DNA of 64,000 nt, taken from positions 62,001 through 126,000 of the forward strand of contig JANWUS010000018.1 of the NCBI GenBank assembly GCA_024958715.1, read 5' to 3'. The DNA is from Cyanobium sp. FGCU52. GTDB taxonomy: Bacteria > Cyanobacteriota > Cyanobacteriia > PCC-6307 > Cyanobiaceae. Positions within the stretch are counted from its first letter, which is position 1. Every line of letters begins with the position of its first letter. The notes under the pieces are model-generated. The model worked only from the letters and a program-made list of their open reading frames with translations. It searched no databases and was not told the origin of the DNA. The translations under genes and the position numbers were made by a program. This document shows positions 56,098-64,000 of the stretch, piece after piece.

Positions 56098-56918
56098 CAG
56101 CGCGCCGCAGGCAGGGGACCGCGGCGTCCCGGCCCGATCGAGGCCTCGAGGAAACGGCAGAGCTCTTCGGCGGCTGGCAGCAGGGGTTCGCGCCGCGCCT
56201 CGGCCAGGGCGGCCGCCAGAACGCGGTCGCTGCGGTAGATCAGGTTCCAGATCTCCTGCAGCTGGCGCAGCTGGGCTCCGCCATCGAGCTCGGACATGCC
56301 GCTGCGGCGCAGACCGATCTTGTTCAGACCCCGCACCCGGCCCGGATGCCCCTCGATGGTCATGAACGGCGGCACGTCGCGGTCGATCCGGCTCATGCCG
56401 CCCACCATCGCCAGGGTGCCGACGTGGACGAACTGGTGGATGCCCAGCACGCCGCCGATCACCGCCCGGTCGCCGATCACCACATGGCCCGCCACCGCCA
56501 CACCATTGGCGATCACGATCCGATCCCCGAGCTGGCAGTTGTGGCCGAGATGGCTGTAGGCCATCAGCAGGTTGCCGTTACCCAGCCGGGTCTGCTCACC
56601 CTCATGGGTGGCGCGGTTGATCGTGACGCACTCGCGGATCGTGTTCTCATCGCCGAGCACCACCTCGGTGGGGGCACCGTCGTACTTGAGGTCCTGGGGT
56701 TCGAGGCCGATGCAGGCCCCCGGGAACACCCGGTTGCCGCGGCCCATCCGCACCCGGCCGTCGATCACGGCATGGGGGCCGATGCGGCAGCCGTCACCGA
56801 GCTCCACATCCGGGCCGATCACGGCAAAGGGGCCGATCTCGACACCGCTGCCCAGGCGGGCCCGCGGGTCGACCACGGCCGTGGGATGCACCGATGTCGC
56901 CATGGCTGCGCTGGACAT
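56097..56918 (-). CDS. lpxA: Acyl-[ACP]--UDP-N-acetylglucosamine O-acyltransferase
   Basis: LpxA (273 residues) performs the first acylation of lipid A. The left-handed beta helix repeats are plain ([20 protein letters not shown], then [14 protein letters not shown]), with the catalytic His in [14 protein letters not shown] second ATG at 56903 would trim five residues. It lies 4 bases after fabZ and overlaps lpxB by one base. Confidence 0.95.
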   Translation of the reverse strand: MSSAAMATSVHPTAVVDPRARLGSGVEIGPFAVIGPDVELGDGCRIGPHAVIDGRVRMGRGNRVFPGACIGLEPQDLKYDGAPTEVVLGDENTIRECVTINRATHEGEQTRLGNGNLLMAYSHLGHNCQLGDRIVIANGVAVAGHVVIGDRAVIGGVLGIHQFVHVGTLAMVGGMSRIDRDVPPFMTIEGHPGRVRGLNKIGLRRSGMSELDGGAQLRQLQEIWNLIYRSDRVLAAALAEARREPLLPAAEELCRFLEASIGPGRRGPLPAAR

Positions 56919-56922
56919 CGGC

Positions 56923-57417
56923 TCAGTCCACCAGGGAGAACATCAGCTCGCCGGAACAGACGAGCTGGCCATCGACGGTGACCTCGCCCTTCACCTTGCC
57001 GAAGCGCTGGCGCTTGAGGCTCAGCAGATGGCAGGTGATGCGCAGCTGGTCGCCGGGCACCACCGGGCGGCGGAAGCGCACCCCATCGATGCCGGCGAAC
57101 ACGAACAGGCCCTTGGGCAGATCCGGCATCTGGGTGACGATCAGCCCGCCCACCTGGGCCATCGCCTCCACGATCAGCACCCCCGGCATCAGGGGCCGTC
57201 CGGGGAAGTGGCCCTGGAACTGGGGCTCGTTGAAGGTGACGTTCTTGATCGCCACCGCCATCTCCCCCGGCACGTACTGCACGACCCGGTCCACCAGGGC
57301 GAAGGGGTAGCGGTGGGGGAGCAGGCCCTGGATCTGCTCGCTTCCCAGAACCACCGTGTCGGCGGCGCTCGAGGCGGAAGGTGCGGGGGCCGGTGGGGAC
57401 GTGGGGGAGGCGGTCAA
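56923..57417 (-). CDS. fabZ: 3-hydroxyacyl-[ACP] dehydratase FabZ
   Basis: FabZ (up to 164 residues) dehydrates 3-hydroxyacyl-ACP. It has [17 protein letters not shown] with the catalytic His and [20 protein letters not shown] with the Glu. There is no ATG: TTG at 57417 is 4 bases after the lpxC stop, while GTG at 57354 would remove a low-complexity Ala/Pro/Ser stretch and begin near the conserved part. Its place between lpxC and lpxA is standard, as all share 3-hydroxyacyl-ACP. Confidence 0.92.
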   Translation of the reverse strand: MTASPTSPPAPAPSASSAADTVVLGSEQIQGLLPHRYPFALVDRVVQYVPGEMAVAIKNVTFNEPQFQGHFPGRPLMPGVLIVEAMAQVGGLIVTQMPDLPKGLFVFAGIDGVRFRRPVVPGDQLRITCHLLSLKRQRFGKVKGEVTVDGQLVCSGELMFSLVD

Positions 57418-57421
57418 GGGC

Positions 57422-58312
57422 TCAGACGGACAGGACGGCAGGAGCGCTGGCGGTGGGGGGGGATTCGGCGAGACGGTCGGCGAGGCGGGCCGCCAGGGCG
57501 GTGTGCAGCCCGTGGGAGCCGCGATAGGCGAACACCTGGGCGCAGGGAAGACCTACCAGGGCAAGATCCCCCAGCAGGTCCAGCAGCTTATGGCGCACCG
57601 GTTCGTCGGCAAAACGCAGCGGTGGATTGAGCCAGGCGTCGCCATCGCAGACCAGGGCATTCTCGAGGGCTCCGCCGCGGATCAGGCCGGCGGCGCGCAG
57701 CTGGTCCACCTGATCGCGGAAGCCGAAGGTGCGGGCCGGAGCGATCTCGGCCACGAACGCTTCCGGGGTGAGCGAGAGAGAGAAGAGCTGACGGCCGATG
57801 GCGGCGTGGGGGAACTCGATGGCGGCCGCCAGGTGCGGCGCCTCCGCCGGCAGGGCCATCACGAAACCCTCGCCCAGGCGCTCGACCACAGGCAGATTCC
57901 CCCGGAGCGGGGGCAGGGAGCGGGGGCCCAGATCCACCAGCCCGGCCTCGGCGATCGCCTCCACCCAGGGCAGGGCCGATCCATCCAGCAGCGGAATCTC
58001 ATCGCCCTGCACCCAGAGAACGGCCTGGCTGACGCCGGTGCCCGCCAGGGCCGCCAGCAGGTGCTCCACCGTGGCCAACCGCCGCTCCCCCAAGCGCAGC
58101 GCCGTGCAGAGCCGGGTCTCCGCCACCTGGGCGGGCGCCAGCAGCAGCGGCGGGCGGGCGGGATCGTCGAGGAAACCCACGCGGTAGCCGGGCTGGTCCG
58201 AGGGGGTCAGCCGCACCAGGCAGTCGGCGCCGCTGTGGAGGCCCACACCGCGGCGCTCCACGCTGGTGGCCAGGGTCCAGGCACGGCTGTAGTCGGACGG
58301 CCAGCTGCTCAC
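57422..58312 (-). CDS. lpxC: UDP-3-O-acyl-N-acetylglucosamine deacetylase
   Basis: LpxC (296 residues) is the zinc amidase committed step of lipid A synthesis. Zinc ligands and active site residues are in [14 protein letters not shown] and [13 protein letters not shown]; the N-terminus has the RRGVGLHSG motif and the end has [20 protein letters not shown]. The start is a GTG overlapping the bamA stop by one base (TAGTG), so translation is coupled to the outer membrane assembly factor. Confidence 0.95.
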   Translation of the reverse strand: MSSWPSDYSRAWTLATSVERRGVGLHSGADCLVRLTPSDQPGYRVGFLDDPARPPLLLAPAQVAETRLCTALRLGERRLATVEHLLAALAGTGVSQAVLWVQGDEIPLLDGSALPWVEAIAEAGLVDLGPRSLPPLRGNLPVVERLGEGFVMALPAEAPHLAAAIEFPHAAIGRQLFSLSLTPEAFVAEIAPARTFGFRDQVDQLRAAGLIRGGALENALVCDGDAWLNPPLRFADEPVRHKLLDLLGDLALVGLPCAQVFAYRGSHGLHTALAARLADRLAESPPTASAPAVLSV

Positions 58313-60795
58313 TAGAACTTCCAGCCCACGCCGAGGTTGAAGCGCCAGTCGCCGCTGAAGTCACGGCTGGCCACCTCCAGACGGAGGGGACCGACCGGGG
58401 TGGTCACGATCAGGCCGGTGCCCACCGAGAAGCCGGAGCCGGGCTTGTCGAGCAGCTCACCCGGATTGCCCGGCACGTCCTTCTGGGAGCCGAAGGTGGT
58501 GCCTCCGTCCACGAACAGTTCGCCGCTGACGATGCTGAACAGGGGGAAGCGGTACTCGATCGTGGCCTCGCCGAAGCTCCGGCCCACGCCCATGTCGCAG
58601 TCGTAGAAGCCCCGCACCGAGTTGCCGCCACCCACACAGAAGGCCTCATAGGGAGGGAGCGAACCGATGTTGGTACCGGCTGACACCTGGAAGGCCAGGG
58701 CCTGTTTGCAGTCTTCAGTTTCGCCGGCCTTGGGCCGGCAACCCTTGTAGAACTTCAGCCACCGCACCGGGATGTAGTGGCTGAAGCTGCCGCGCAGCCG
58801 GTTGAAGGTGGGGGAATCGGGTCCGACGGAGATGAACTGCTCGGTGCCCAGGGTGAGGAAGTTGCCGCGGGTGGGATTGCGGGGATCATCGAGGGTGTTC
58901 ATGCTCGCGGCAATCCGCACGCCGACCAATTGGTTGTTGGTGGCGCAGTTGTAGGAGAGGCAGATGATCGAGTCGTTGGGAACGCGACCACCGTTGTTGC
59001 TGAAGTCGTTGGTGGCGACCCCATAAAGCTGGGAATCGCCGGAGAAATCCATCGGCGTCACCTGCTGGGCACTCAGGCCCACCACCACGCTCCAGGGGGC
59101 GCGCTTGAAGGGGTTGCCGCCATTGAGCGGGCGCACGAACTGGATGTTGCCGCCGATGCGCTGGATCACCACCGAGTTGCCGGTGTAATCGAACCAGCTG
59201 ATGCTGTCGTCCTTACCCTGAGCTTCTTCAACGGAGCCGAAACTCTTGTTCAGCGGGTTGTCGTTGCTGTTGATGTTGTAGGCAACGCTGGTGCCCGGAG
59301 CCTCGTAGAACTCGGACACCGTGTAGATGTTGCCGTTGTCCTGGCTCTGGAAGATCTGGGGGACATCACGGCTGACGAATGCCTTGACGCGGAAGGCGGT
59401 GCGGTAGGGATCCCCCTTGATCCAGGGATCGGTGAAGGTGATGTCCGCCAGGCCGCCGAACTGGCCGTAGGTGAAGCTGGTGGCCACGTCCCAGGCCCGG
59501 CCGAGCAGGTTGCTGTCCTGCACCTGCACCTGGCCGAACACCCCCTGGCTCTGGCTGTAGCCGAGGCCGCCGGAGAGGGAGCCGGTGGACTGCTCGACGA
59601 TCCCCAGCACGATCGTCACCTTGCCCGGATCGGCGGGCTCCGGACGCAGGGTGACCTTGACATCGCTGAACAGGCCGGTGCCGTAGAGGCGCTTGAGATC
59701 TTCCTCGAGGTTGCGGCGGTTGAAGATCTGACCGGGCTTCAGGGAGATCTCGCGGGTGATCACCCAGGGACGGGTCTTGCCGCGGATCGGCTGACCCTTG
59801 TCGTTGGTGGCGGAGCCCTCCTTGTTGAGGAACTGAACCTCCACCCCCTCCACGGTGCCCTGCCGCACCGACACCAGCACGTCGCCTTCCGGGCTCACCC
59901 GGTTGGGGCCGGTGACACGGGCCAGGGAATAGCCCTGGTCGGCGTACCACTTCTGCAGTTCCTGCAGGCGTGTCTGGAGGGTGTTGAGGTTGAGGGTGCG
60001 TCCGTAGTCACCGGCGAAGGTGTCCTGAACCACCTCCGGCGGCACCTTGGCATCGGGGGGATCGAGGCTGACCTTCGTGAGCACGGGGTTGGGCACCACC
60101 TGCACCTTCAGTCGCACCCCCAGCGGTCCGTCGACCGGCTGGATGCGGACATCGGAAAACCAGCCCGTGGCGTAGACGGCCGTGAGGTCGTTGCGCAGCT
60201 CGCTGCGGGTGGTCTCCCCGCCGGGCGTGACCTTCATGGCGGCGTAGGCCGCCAGTTCGAGGCGCTCCTTCTCGGGGTGGCCGTCGAGGCCCTCCACCAC
60301 CACTTCGCTGATGCGTACCCGGGGCTCGTTGGCCGCCGGCGGCGGTGCCGCGGGGGCGTCTGGAGTCGGGGCCCCCTGAGGGGAGGGGGTGGCCGGCGCC
60401 ACCTGGGGGCCGCCGGGAGCGCTGAAGGGATCGGGGTTGCCAGCACCGGCCGGGGGCGTGGCTTCCGGCGCGGGCGGAGCGGACTCGGCGGCGGGGGCGG
60501 CGGACTCGGGCTGGGCGGGCGCGGTGTCCGTCGTGGCGGGATCAGCCTGGGCGATCGGCTCGAGGCTCGCGCTGGCCGCCGCCTCGAGGGCGGTGGTGTC
60601 CACGGCCGTGGCGACCGGACGTTCTCCCCCTGCCTGCTCCACCGGCGGCGGTGGTGTCACCGCCAGAGCGGAACGATCCTCGGCCCTCGCCTCGCCGGAG
60701 ACGAGGAGGAACGCCCCCATCAGCGGCAGAGCTGCCGCCGCGCCCAGGCAGGCGTGGGGGCGGGAATGGGGCGTCCTGCGGCGAGCGCCGGCCAT
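58312..60795 (-). CDS. bamA: Outer membrane protein assembly factor (Omp85/BamA)
   Basis: The 827 residues begin with a signal peptide (LGAAAALPLMGAFLLVSGEA), then about 110 residues of Pro/Ala-rich sequence. Successive POTRA-like domains follow (RISEVVVEGLDGHPEKERLE, then TKVSLDPPDAK and VQFLNKEGSATNDKG). A C-terminal 16-strand barrel ends with Phe (FNLGVGWKF). Cyanobacterial Omp85 inserts beta-barrel proteins in the outer membrane and is the ancestor of chloroplast Toc75. The ATG at 60795 is 44 bases after purC. Confidence 0.95.
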   Translation of the reverse strand: MAGARRRTPHSRPHACLGAAAALPLMGAFLLVSGEARAEDRSALAVTPPPPVEQAGGERPVATAVDTTALEAAASASLEPIAQADPATTDTAPAQPESAAPAAESAPPAPEATPPAGAGNPDPFSAPGGPQVAPATPSPQGAPTPDAPAAPPPAANEPRVRISEVVVEGLDGHPEKERLELAAYAAMKVTPGGETTRSELRNDLTAVYATGWFSDVRIQPVDGPLGVRLKVQVVPNPVLTKVSLDPPDAKVPPEVVQDTFAGDYGRTLNLNTLQTRLQELQKWYADQGYSLARVTGPNRVSPEGDVLVSVRQGTVEGVEVQFLNKEGSATNDKGQPIRGKTRPWVITREISLKPGQIFNRRNLEEDLKRLYGTGLFSDVKVTLRPEPADPGKVTIVLGIVEQSTGSLSGGLGYSQSQGVFGQVQVQDSNLLGRAWDVATSFTYGQFGGLADITFTDPWIKGDPYRTAFRVKAFVSRDVPQIFQSQDNGNIYTVSEFYEAPGTSVAYNINSNDNPLNKSFGSVEEAQGKDDSISWFDYTGNSVVIQRIGGNIQFVRPLNGGNPFKRAPWSVVVGLSAQQVTPMDFSGDSQLYGVATNDFSNNGGRVPNDSIICLSYNCATNNQLVGVRIAASMNTLDDPRNPTRGNFLTLGTEQFISVGPDSPTFNRLRGSFSHYIPVRWLKFYKGCRPKAGETEDCKQALAFQVSAGTNIGSLPPYEAFCVGGGNSVRGFYDCDMGVGRSFGEATIEYRFPLFSIVSGELFVDGGTTFGSQKDVPGNPGELLDKPGSGFSVGTGLIVTTPVGPLRLEVASRDFSGDWRFNLGVGWKF

Positions 60796-60839
60796 GGAAT
60801 CTCGTCAGCTGAGCGGCGACGCCGCGAATCCGGCTGACG

Positions 60840-61595
60840 TTACCGGTAGACCCGTGGTTCCGGACAGACCCCCTGGACCCGTTTGAGGACCTCCCCGTAG
60901 GCCTCCACCACCCCGCCGAGGTCCTGGCGGAAGCGGTCCTTGTCGAGGATCCGATCGCTCGCGTCAACCACCCGGCGATCCCAGAGGCGACAGGTGTCCG
61001 GGCTGATCTCGTCGGCCAGCACCAGCTCGTCGTCAGCGGTGAAGCCCAGTTCCACCTTGAAGTCCACCAGTTCCAGATCCGCCTCGGCGAACAGCTCGCT
61101 CAGTTCGGCATTGATGGTCAGGGCCAGCTCCCCCAGACGCTGGCGCTGGGGCGGCGTCAGCAAGCCCAGGCGCTCGAGCCGGGCCTCGGTGAGCAGGGGA
61201 TCGCCCAAGGCGTCGTCCTTGTAGTAGAGGTCGAGCAGCGGAGGGTCGAGGCGGGTGCCGGCCTCGATCGGCAGCTGGCGGCAGAGGGAGCCGGCAGCGA
61301 TGTTGCGCACCACCACCTCCACCGGCACGATCCGCACCGAACGCACCACCATCCAGTTCGGCCCCTCCACCCCCAGGTAGTGGGTGGGAACCCCACGGGC
61401 GGCCAGGCGCTCGAACACCAGGGCCGAGATGCGGCAGTTCATCTCCCCCTTGCCGGCGAGGGACGCCCGCTTCTGGGCGTTGAAGGCCGTGGCGTCGTCC
61501 TTGAACTCCACCGCCACCCGGTCGGGATGGGCGGTGGCATACACCCGCTTGGCCTTGCCTTCGTGCAGCAGTGGTCCGAGGGAGGAAGGGGTCAT
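60840..61595 (-). CDS. purC: Phosphoribosylaminoimidazole-succinocarboxamide synthase
   Basis: PurC (251 residues) makes SAICAR in purine synthesis. It has [46 protein letters not shown] and [14 protein letters not shown], all family signatures. The ATG overlaps the stop of the upstream unknown gene (ATGA). purD lies just beyond that gene on the opposite strand. Confidence 0.96.
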   Translation of the reverse strand: MTPSSLGPLLHEGKAKRVYATAHPDRVAVEFKDDATAFNAQKRASLAGKGEMNCRISALVFERLAARGVPTHYLGVEGPNWMVVRSVRIVPVEVVVRNIAAGSLCRQLPIEAGTRLDPPLLDLYYKDDALGDPLLTEARLERLGLLTPPQRQRLGELALTINAELSELFAEADLELVDFKVELGFTADDELVLADEISPDTCRLWDRRVVDASDRILDKDRFRQDLGGVVEAYGEVLKRVQGVCPEPRVYR

Positions 61596-62728
61596 GGCAG
61601 GGGAGCAGGTGAAGGAGCCGGTGAGGGGGAGGGGGGCGCGGAGAAGGGATCGGGAAGGTCGGCGGCATGGCCGCCCGGTGCGCGCGGCGAGCGCAGACGC
61701 CCTTCCAGCTCGCGGGCCCGGGCGGCGGAGGCCGGATCCCCCTGGCGCAGCAGCCATTCGCCGTAGGCGTCATCGAGGCGGGGAGCGAGCCGAAGCCGGC
61801 GTTCCCGGGCCCGGGCCACCGGCAGGCCCAGCTGATCATCGAGCAGATCGTTGACAAGGCCCCAGGCCCCGAGGGCCGCCGCCTGATCGAGGGCCTGCTC
61901 CAGCAGTGCCTCCCGCTGCTCCAGGGAAAGCTCGCTGCCCCAGCCGGCGGCGAGCCGGAGCCGCTCGGCCCCCGCCAGCCCGGGACGACGGGAGGACAGC
62001 AGCAGCTGGGCCGCCTCCCAGGTCAGGCCACGGGCCGCCAGGTGCTCCGCGAGCTCATCGAGGGCCGCCCTGGTGGGCACGGTGCCGTCGTCGCGCCGCC
62101 GCATCGGCAGGGCCACCGCATCGAGGCTGCGGCCGGGCCCCAGGGCCACGGCCAGCCGCTCCAGCGCCAGGGAGGCCCGCCGGTGGTCGAGGGCGGCGCT
62201 GGCGGCCCGCCACTGCACCACCAGCCACTGGATCCGGTCCGGGCCGGGGGCGGGGCCGATGCGATCCAGAACGGTGAGCGCCGCTTCCGGCGCCAGGCAG
62301 CCGAGCAGGGCTTCGGCATTGGCCAGCACCACTGCCAGGGGCTGGGGAGCCGGATGGATCGCCAGCAGCCGCGCGTGGAGCTGGCGCAGGCGATCGCGCC
62401 GGTCCTCGGCCACGCTCTGGCGGCAGAGGGCGTAAAGACCTTCGAGATTGCCCCCCTTCAGCGCCTTGGCGAAGGCGGCGTCATCGAGGGGAGGCGGCGC
62501 GCCGGGGGTGACCCCTGGCACCGCCGGCAGCAGGGCGGGGCCGGCGCCCGCCGCCGGGGAAGGGGCCGCCGCCGGGGAAGGGTCTGCCATGGGAGCGGCC
62601 CGCAGCGCCGGAGCCGCGAGCGAGGCCAGCAACACCGCCGCCACCGGCGCCAGCACGGCCGCGCCGGAGCCCAGGCGGCGACGCCCGGGCGGATGGCAGC
62701 GCGCAGCGGCGGGCGGGGGGGCGTTCAC
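61592..62728 (-). CDS. Exported helical-repeat protein of unknown function
   Basis: About 378 residues from the GTG at 62728. A hydrophobic stretch near the N-terminus ([20 protein letters not shown]) suggests a signal peptide or anchor, followed by a Pro/Ala-rich spacer. A long alpha-helical region then resembles TPR-like repeats ([57 protein letters not shown]). The end is a Ser/Pro tail. The longer frame to 62830 adds low-complexity sequence. It overlaps purC by 4 bases. Confidence 0.65.
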   Translation of the reverse strand: MNAPPPAAARCHPPGRRRLGSGAAVLAPVAAVLLASLAAPALRAAPMADPSPAAAPSPAAGAGPALLPAVPGVTPGAPPPLDDAAFAKALKGGNLEGLYALCRQSVAEDRRDRLRQLHARLLAIHPAPQPLAVVLANAEALLGCLAPEAALTVLDRIGPAPGPDRIQWLVVQWRAASAALDHRRASLALERLAVALGPGRSLDAVALPMRRRDDGTVPTRAALDELAEHLAARGLTWEAAQLLLSSRRPGLAGAERLRLAAGWGSELSLEQREALLEQALDQAAALGAWGLVNDLLDDQLGLPVARARERRLRLAPRLDDAYGEWLLRQGDPASAARARELEGRLRSPRAPGGHAADLPDPFSAPPSPSPAPSPAPLP

Positions 62729-62903
62729 GGGGCGGCGCTCACGGGTTCGCGCGAAAGGGGAAGGGGAGGGGGAGGGGGAGGAGGACGACGGCCCATCGGA
62801 GCGGCCCGCTGTCAAGGACAATGGCGGCAACCGGAGCTCCGCGACAACCTACCGGCGCTCCCGTCCAGCGCCCCTCTCACCCCAGCGCCCCCCCCCGGCA
62901 CCC

Positions 62904-64000
62904 ATGACCGCCTCCACCCCTGTTCCCGCCCCGGCCTCCGGTCCCCGGAGGGTGCTGGTGGTGGGAGGCGGCGGCCGCGAGAACAGCCTGGCCTGGGCCC
63001 TGGCCCGCTGCCCAGGCGTGGAGCGGGTGTGGGTGGCGCCGGGCAACGGGGGCACGGCGGCTCTGGCGGGCTGTGAACCCCTGGCGATCGCCGAGAGCGA
63101 TGGTGAGGCCCTGCTCGAGGCCTGCCGCGGCCGCGAGGTGGATCTGGTGGTGGTGGGTCCGGAGGCGCCCCTGGCCGCCGGCCTGGCCGACCGGCTGCGG
63201 GCCGCCGGGCTGCCCGTCTTCGGGCCCGGCGCCGACGGCGCCCGGCTGGAGGCCAGCAAGCAGTGGGCCAAGACGATGATGCGCGAGGCCGGCATCCCCA
63301 CGGCGGGCTTCTGGCCCGCCACGAGCCGGGAGCAGGCCCTGGCGGCGCTTGAGCAGCAGGCGCGCCCCCTGGTGGTGAAGGCCGATGGCCTGGCCGCCGG
63401 CAAGGGGGTGACCGTGGCCGAGACCATGGCCGAGGCCCGCGCCGCGATCGAGGAGATCTTCGCCGGCCGCTTCGGCGCTGGCGAGGGGGCGGCGGTGGTG
63501 CTGGAGGAACGCACCGAGGGCCCGGAGGTGTCGGTGTTCGCCCTCACCGACGGCCAGCGCATGGTGCTGCTGCCCCCCGCCCAGGACCACAAGCGCATCG
63601 GCGAGGGCGACACGGGTCCCAACACCGGCGGCATGGGCGCCTACGCCCCGGCCCCTCTGCTGGATGCGGCCGGCCTGGAGGCGGTGCGCCGCCAGGTGCT
63701 GGAGCCCACCCTGGCGGCCCTGCAGGCCCGGGGCATCGACTACCGCGGCGTGATCTACGCCGGCCTGATGCTCACGCCCACCGGCCCGAGCGTGATCGAG
63801 TTCAACTGCCGCTTCGGCGACCCGGAGTGCGAGACCCTGATGCCGCTGCTGGGACCTGAGCTGGCCCAGGTCCTGCTGGCCTGCGCCACCGGCCGCCTGG
63901 ACGCGGCCCCGCCCCTCACCATCGCCCAAGGCTGCAGTGCCTGCGTGATCGCAGCGGCCGCGGGCTACCCGGGCGAGATCCGGCGGGGCGATGTGATCGA
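62904..64000 (+). CDS. purD: Phosphoribosylamine--glycine ligase, 3' end outside window
   Basis: PurD ligates glycine to phosphoribosylamine (GAR synthesis). The 365 codons present include the N-terminal VLVVGGGGRENSLAWALARC, the ATP-grasp core (PLVVKADGLAAGKGVTVAET) and QDHKRIGEGDTGPNTGGMGA, then VIEFNCRFGDPECETLMPLL. The frame is open to the right edge, with the C-terminal domain still to come. It is divergent from the unknown gene and purC; the 175-base space between holds a run of short G-rich repeats (62757-62782) and no clear promoter. Confidence 0.96.
   Translation, partial: MTASTPVPAPASGPRRVLVVGGGGRENSLAWALARCPGVERVWVAPGNGGTAALAGCEPLAIAESDGEALLEACRGREVDLVVVGPEAPLAAGLADRLRAAGLPVFGPGADGARLEASKQWAKTMMREAGIPTAGFWPATSREQALAALEQQARPLVVKADGLAAGKGVTVAETMAEARAAIEEIFAGRFGAGEGAAVVLEERTEGPEVSVFALTDGQRMVLLPPAQDHKRIGEGDTGPNTGGMGAYAPAPLLDAAGLEAVRRQVLEPTLAALQARGIDYRGVIYAGLMLTPTGPSVIEFNCRFGDPECETLMPLLGPELAQVLLACATGRLDAAPPLTIAQGCSACVIAAAAGYPGEIRRGDVI

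Overview
The window is a high-GC, gene-dense stretch of a cyanobacterial chromosome. Cytochrome b6f genes (petC, petA), NDH-1 subunit ndhB, an aa3-type cytochrome oxidase locus (ctaCDE with ctaA/ctaB), a cyanobacterial AbrB-type regulator, Vipp1, a DUF3067 protein, a DUF1825 protein and Omp85 leave little doubt about the phylum. The GC-rich codon use, the short intergenic spaces and copies of the octamer GCGATCGC point to the Cyanobium / freshwater Synechococcus group; the genus is an inference. No rRNA, transposase, integrase, prophage or CRISPR array is visible, and only one tRNA. No gap between genes exceeds about 200 bases.

Layout. 1-2250: end of an NFACT (RqcH-like) gene coupled to tatC, then a convergent DUF3067 gene. 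2381-6245: petC-petA-lgt-cobM-monooxygenase-like gene, one direction. 6262-8670: malate:quinone oxidoreductase and an EamA transporter on the minus strand. 8730-16915: tRNA-Val(CAC), a RodZ-like protein, ppx, a UbiA prenyltransferase, an LD-carboxypeptidase, ispD, a GT9-like protein, a K+ channel with RCK domain, and fabG. 16947-24969: groEL without groES, then a minus-strand run from heme A and heme O synthases through a DrrAB-type ABC exporter and a Pro-rich unknown to a NanE-like epimerase. 25125-29027: ctaC-ctaD-ctaE and cyAbrB, divergent from ctaAB. 29057-35581: HdeD-like protein, riboflavin synthase, BFN nuclease domain protein, a ferredoxin-like aldo/keto reductase, and the distal part of a tightly packed operon led by topA (lipoprotein, DUF2232, CobT-like, solute-binding protein). 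38391-40761: ndhB and an ABC ATPase. 40772-41469: a Phd/PIN toxin-antitoxin pair, the only clearly accessory element. 41661-46133: M23 peptidase, birA, PLP aminotransferase, trxA and vipp1 on the minus strand. 46233-49805: DciA-like protein, cupin, pyrF, tyrS, DUF1825. 49939-52004: orphan LuxR-type regulator, helix-hairpin-helix protein and GIY-YIG protein in a row. 52070-54118: pepA and two small genes. 54188-62728: a minus-strand envelope operon (unknown protein, purC, bamA/Omp85, lpxC, fabZ, lpxA, lpxB, exported msrA). 62904-64000: start of purD.

How the parts work together. Two themes dominate: thylakoid and respiratory electron transport (b6f, NDH-1, MQO, cytochrome oxidase with its heme A supply, a UbiA prenyltransferase for plastoquinone) and envelope construction (lipid A synthesis, Omp85, Lgt, Tat, M23 and LD-carboxypeptidases, RodZ, Vipp1). 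The best candidate for an uncharacterised system is the three-gene unit at 49939-52004. It joins a regulator with a degenerate receiver, a DNA-binding-type HHH protein and a GIY-YIG nuclease fold, and carries a hairpin between the ribosome-binding site and start codon of its first gene.

Limits. All calls come from reading the sequence and from family knowledge; no database search or alignment was run. Start codons are often GTG or TTG with weak ribosome-binding sites, so several 5' ends are uncertain and are marked as such.
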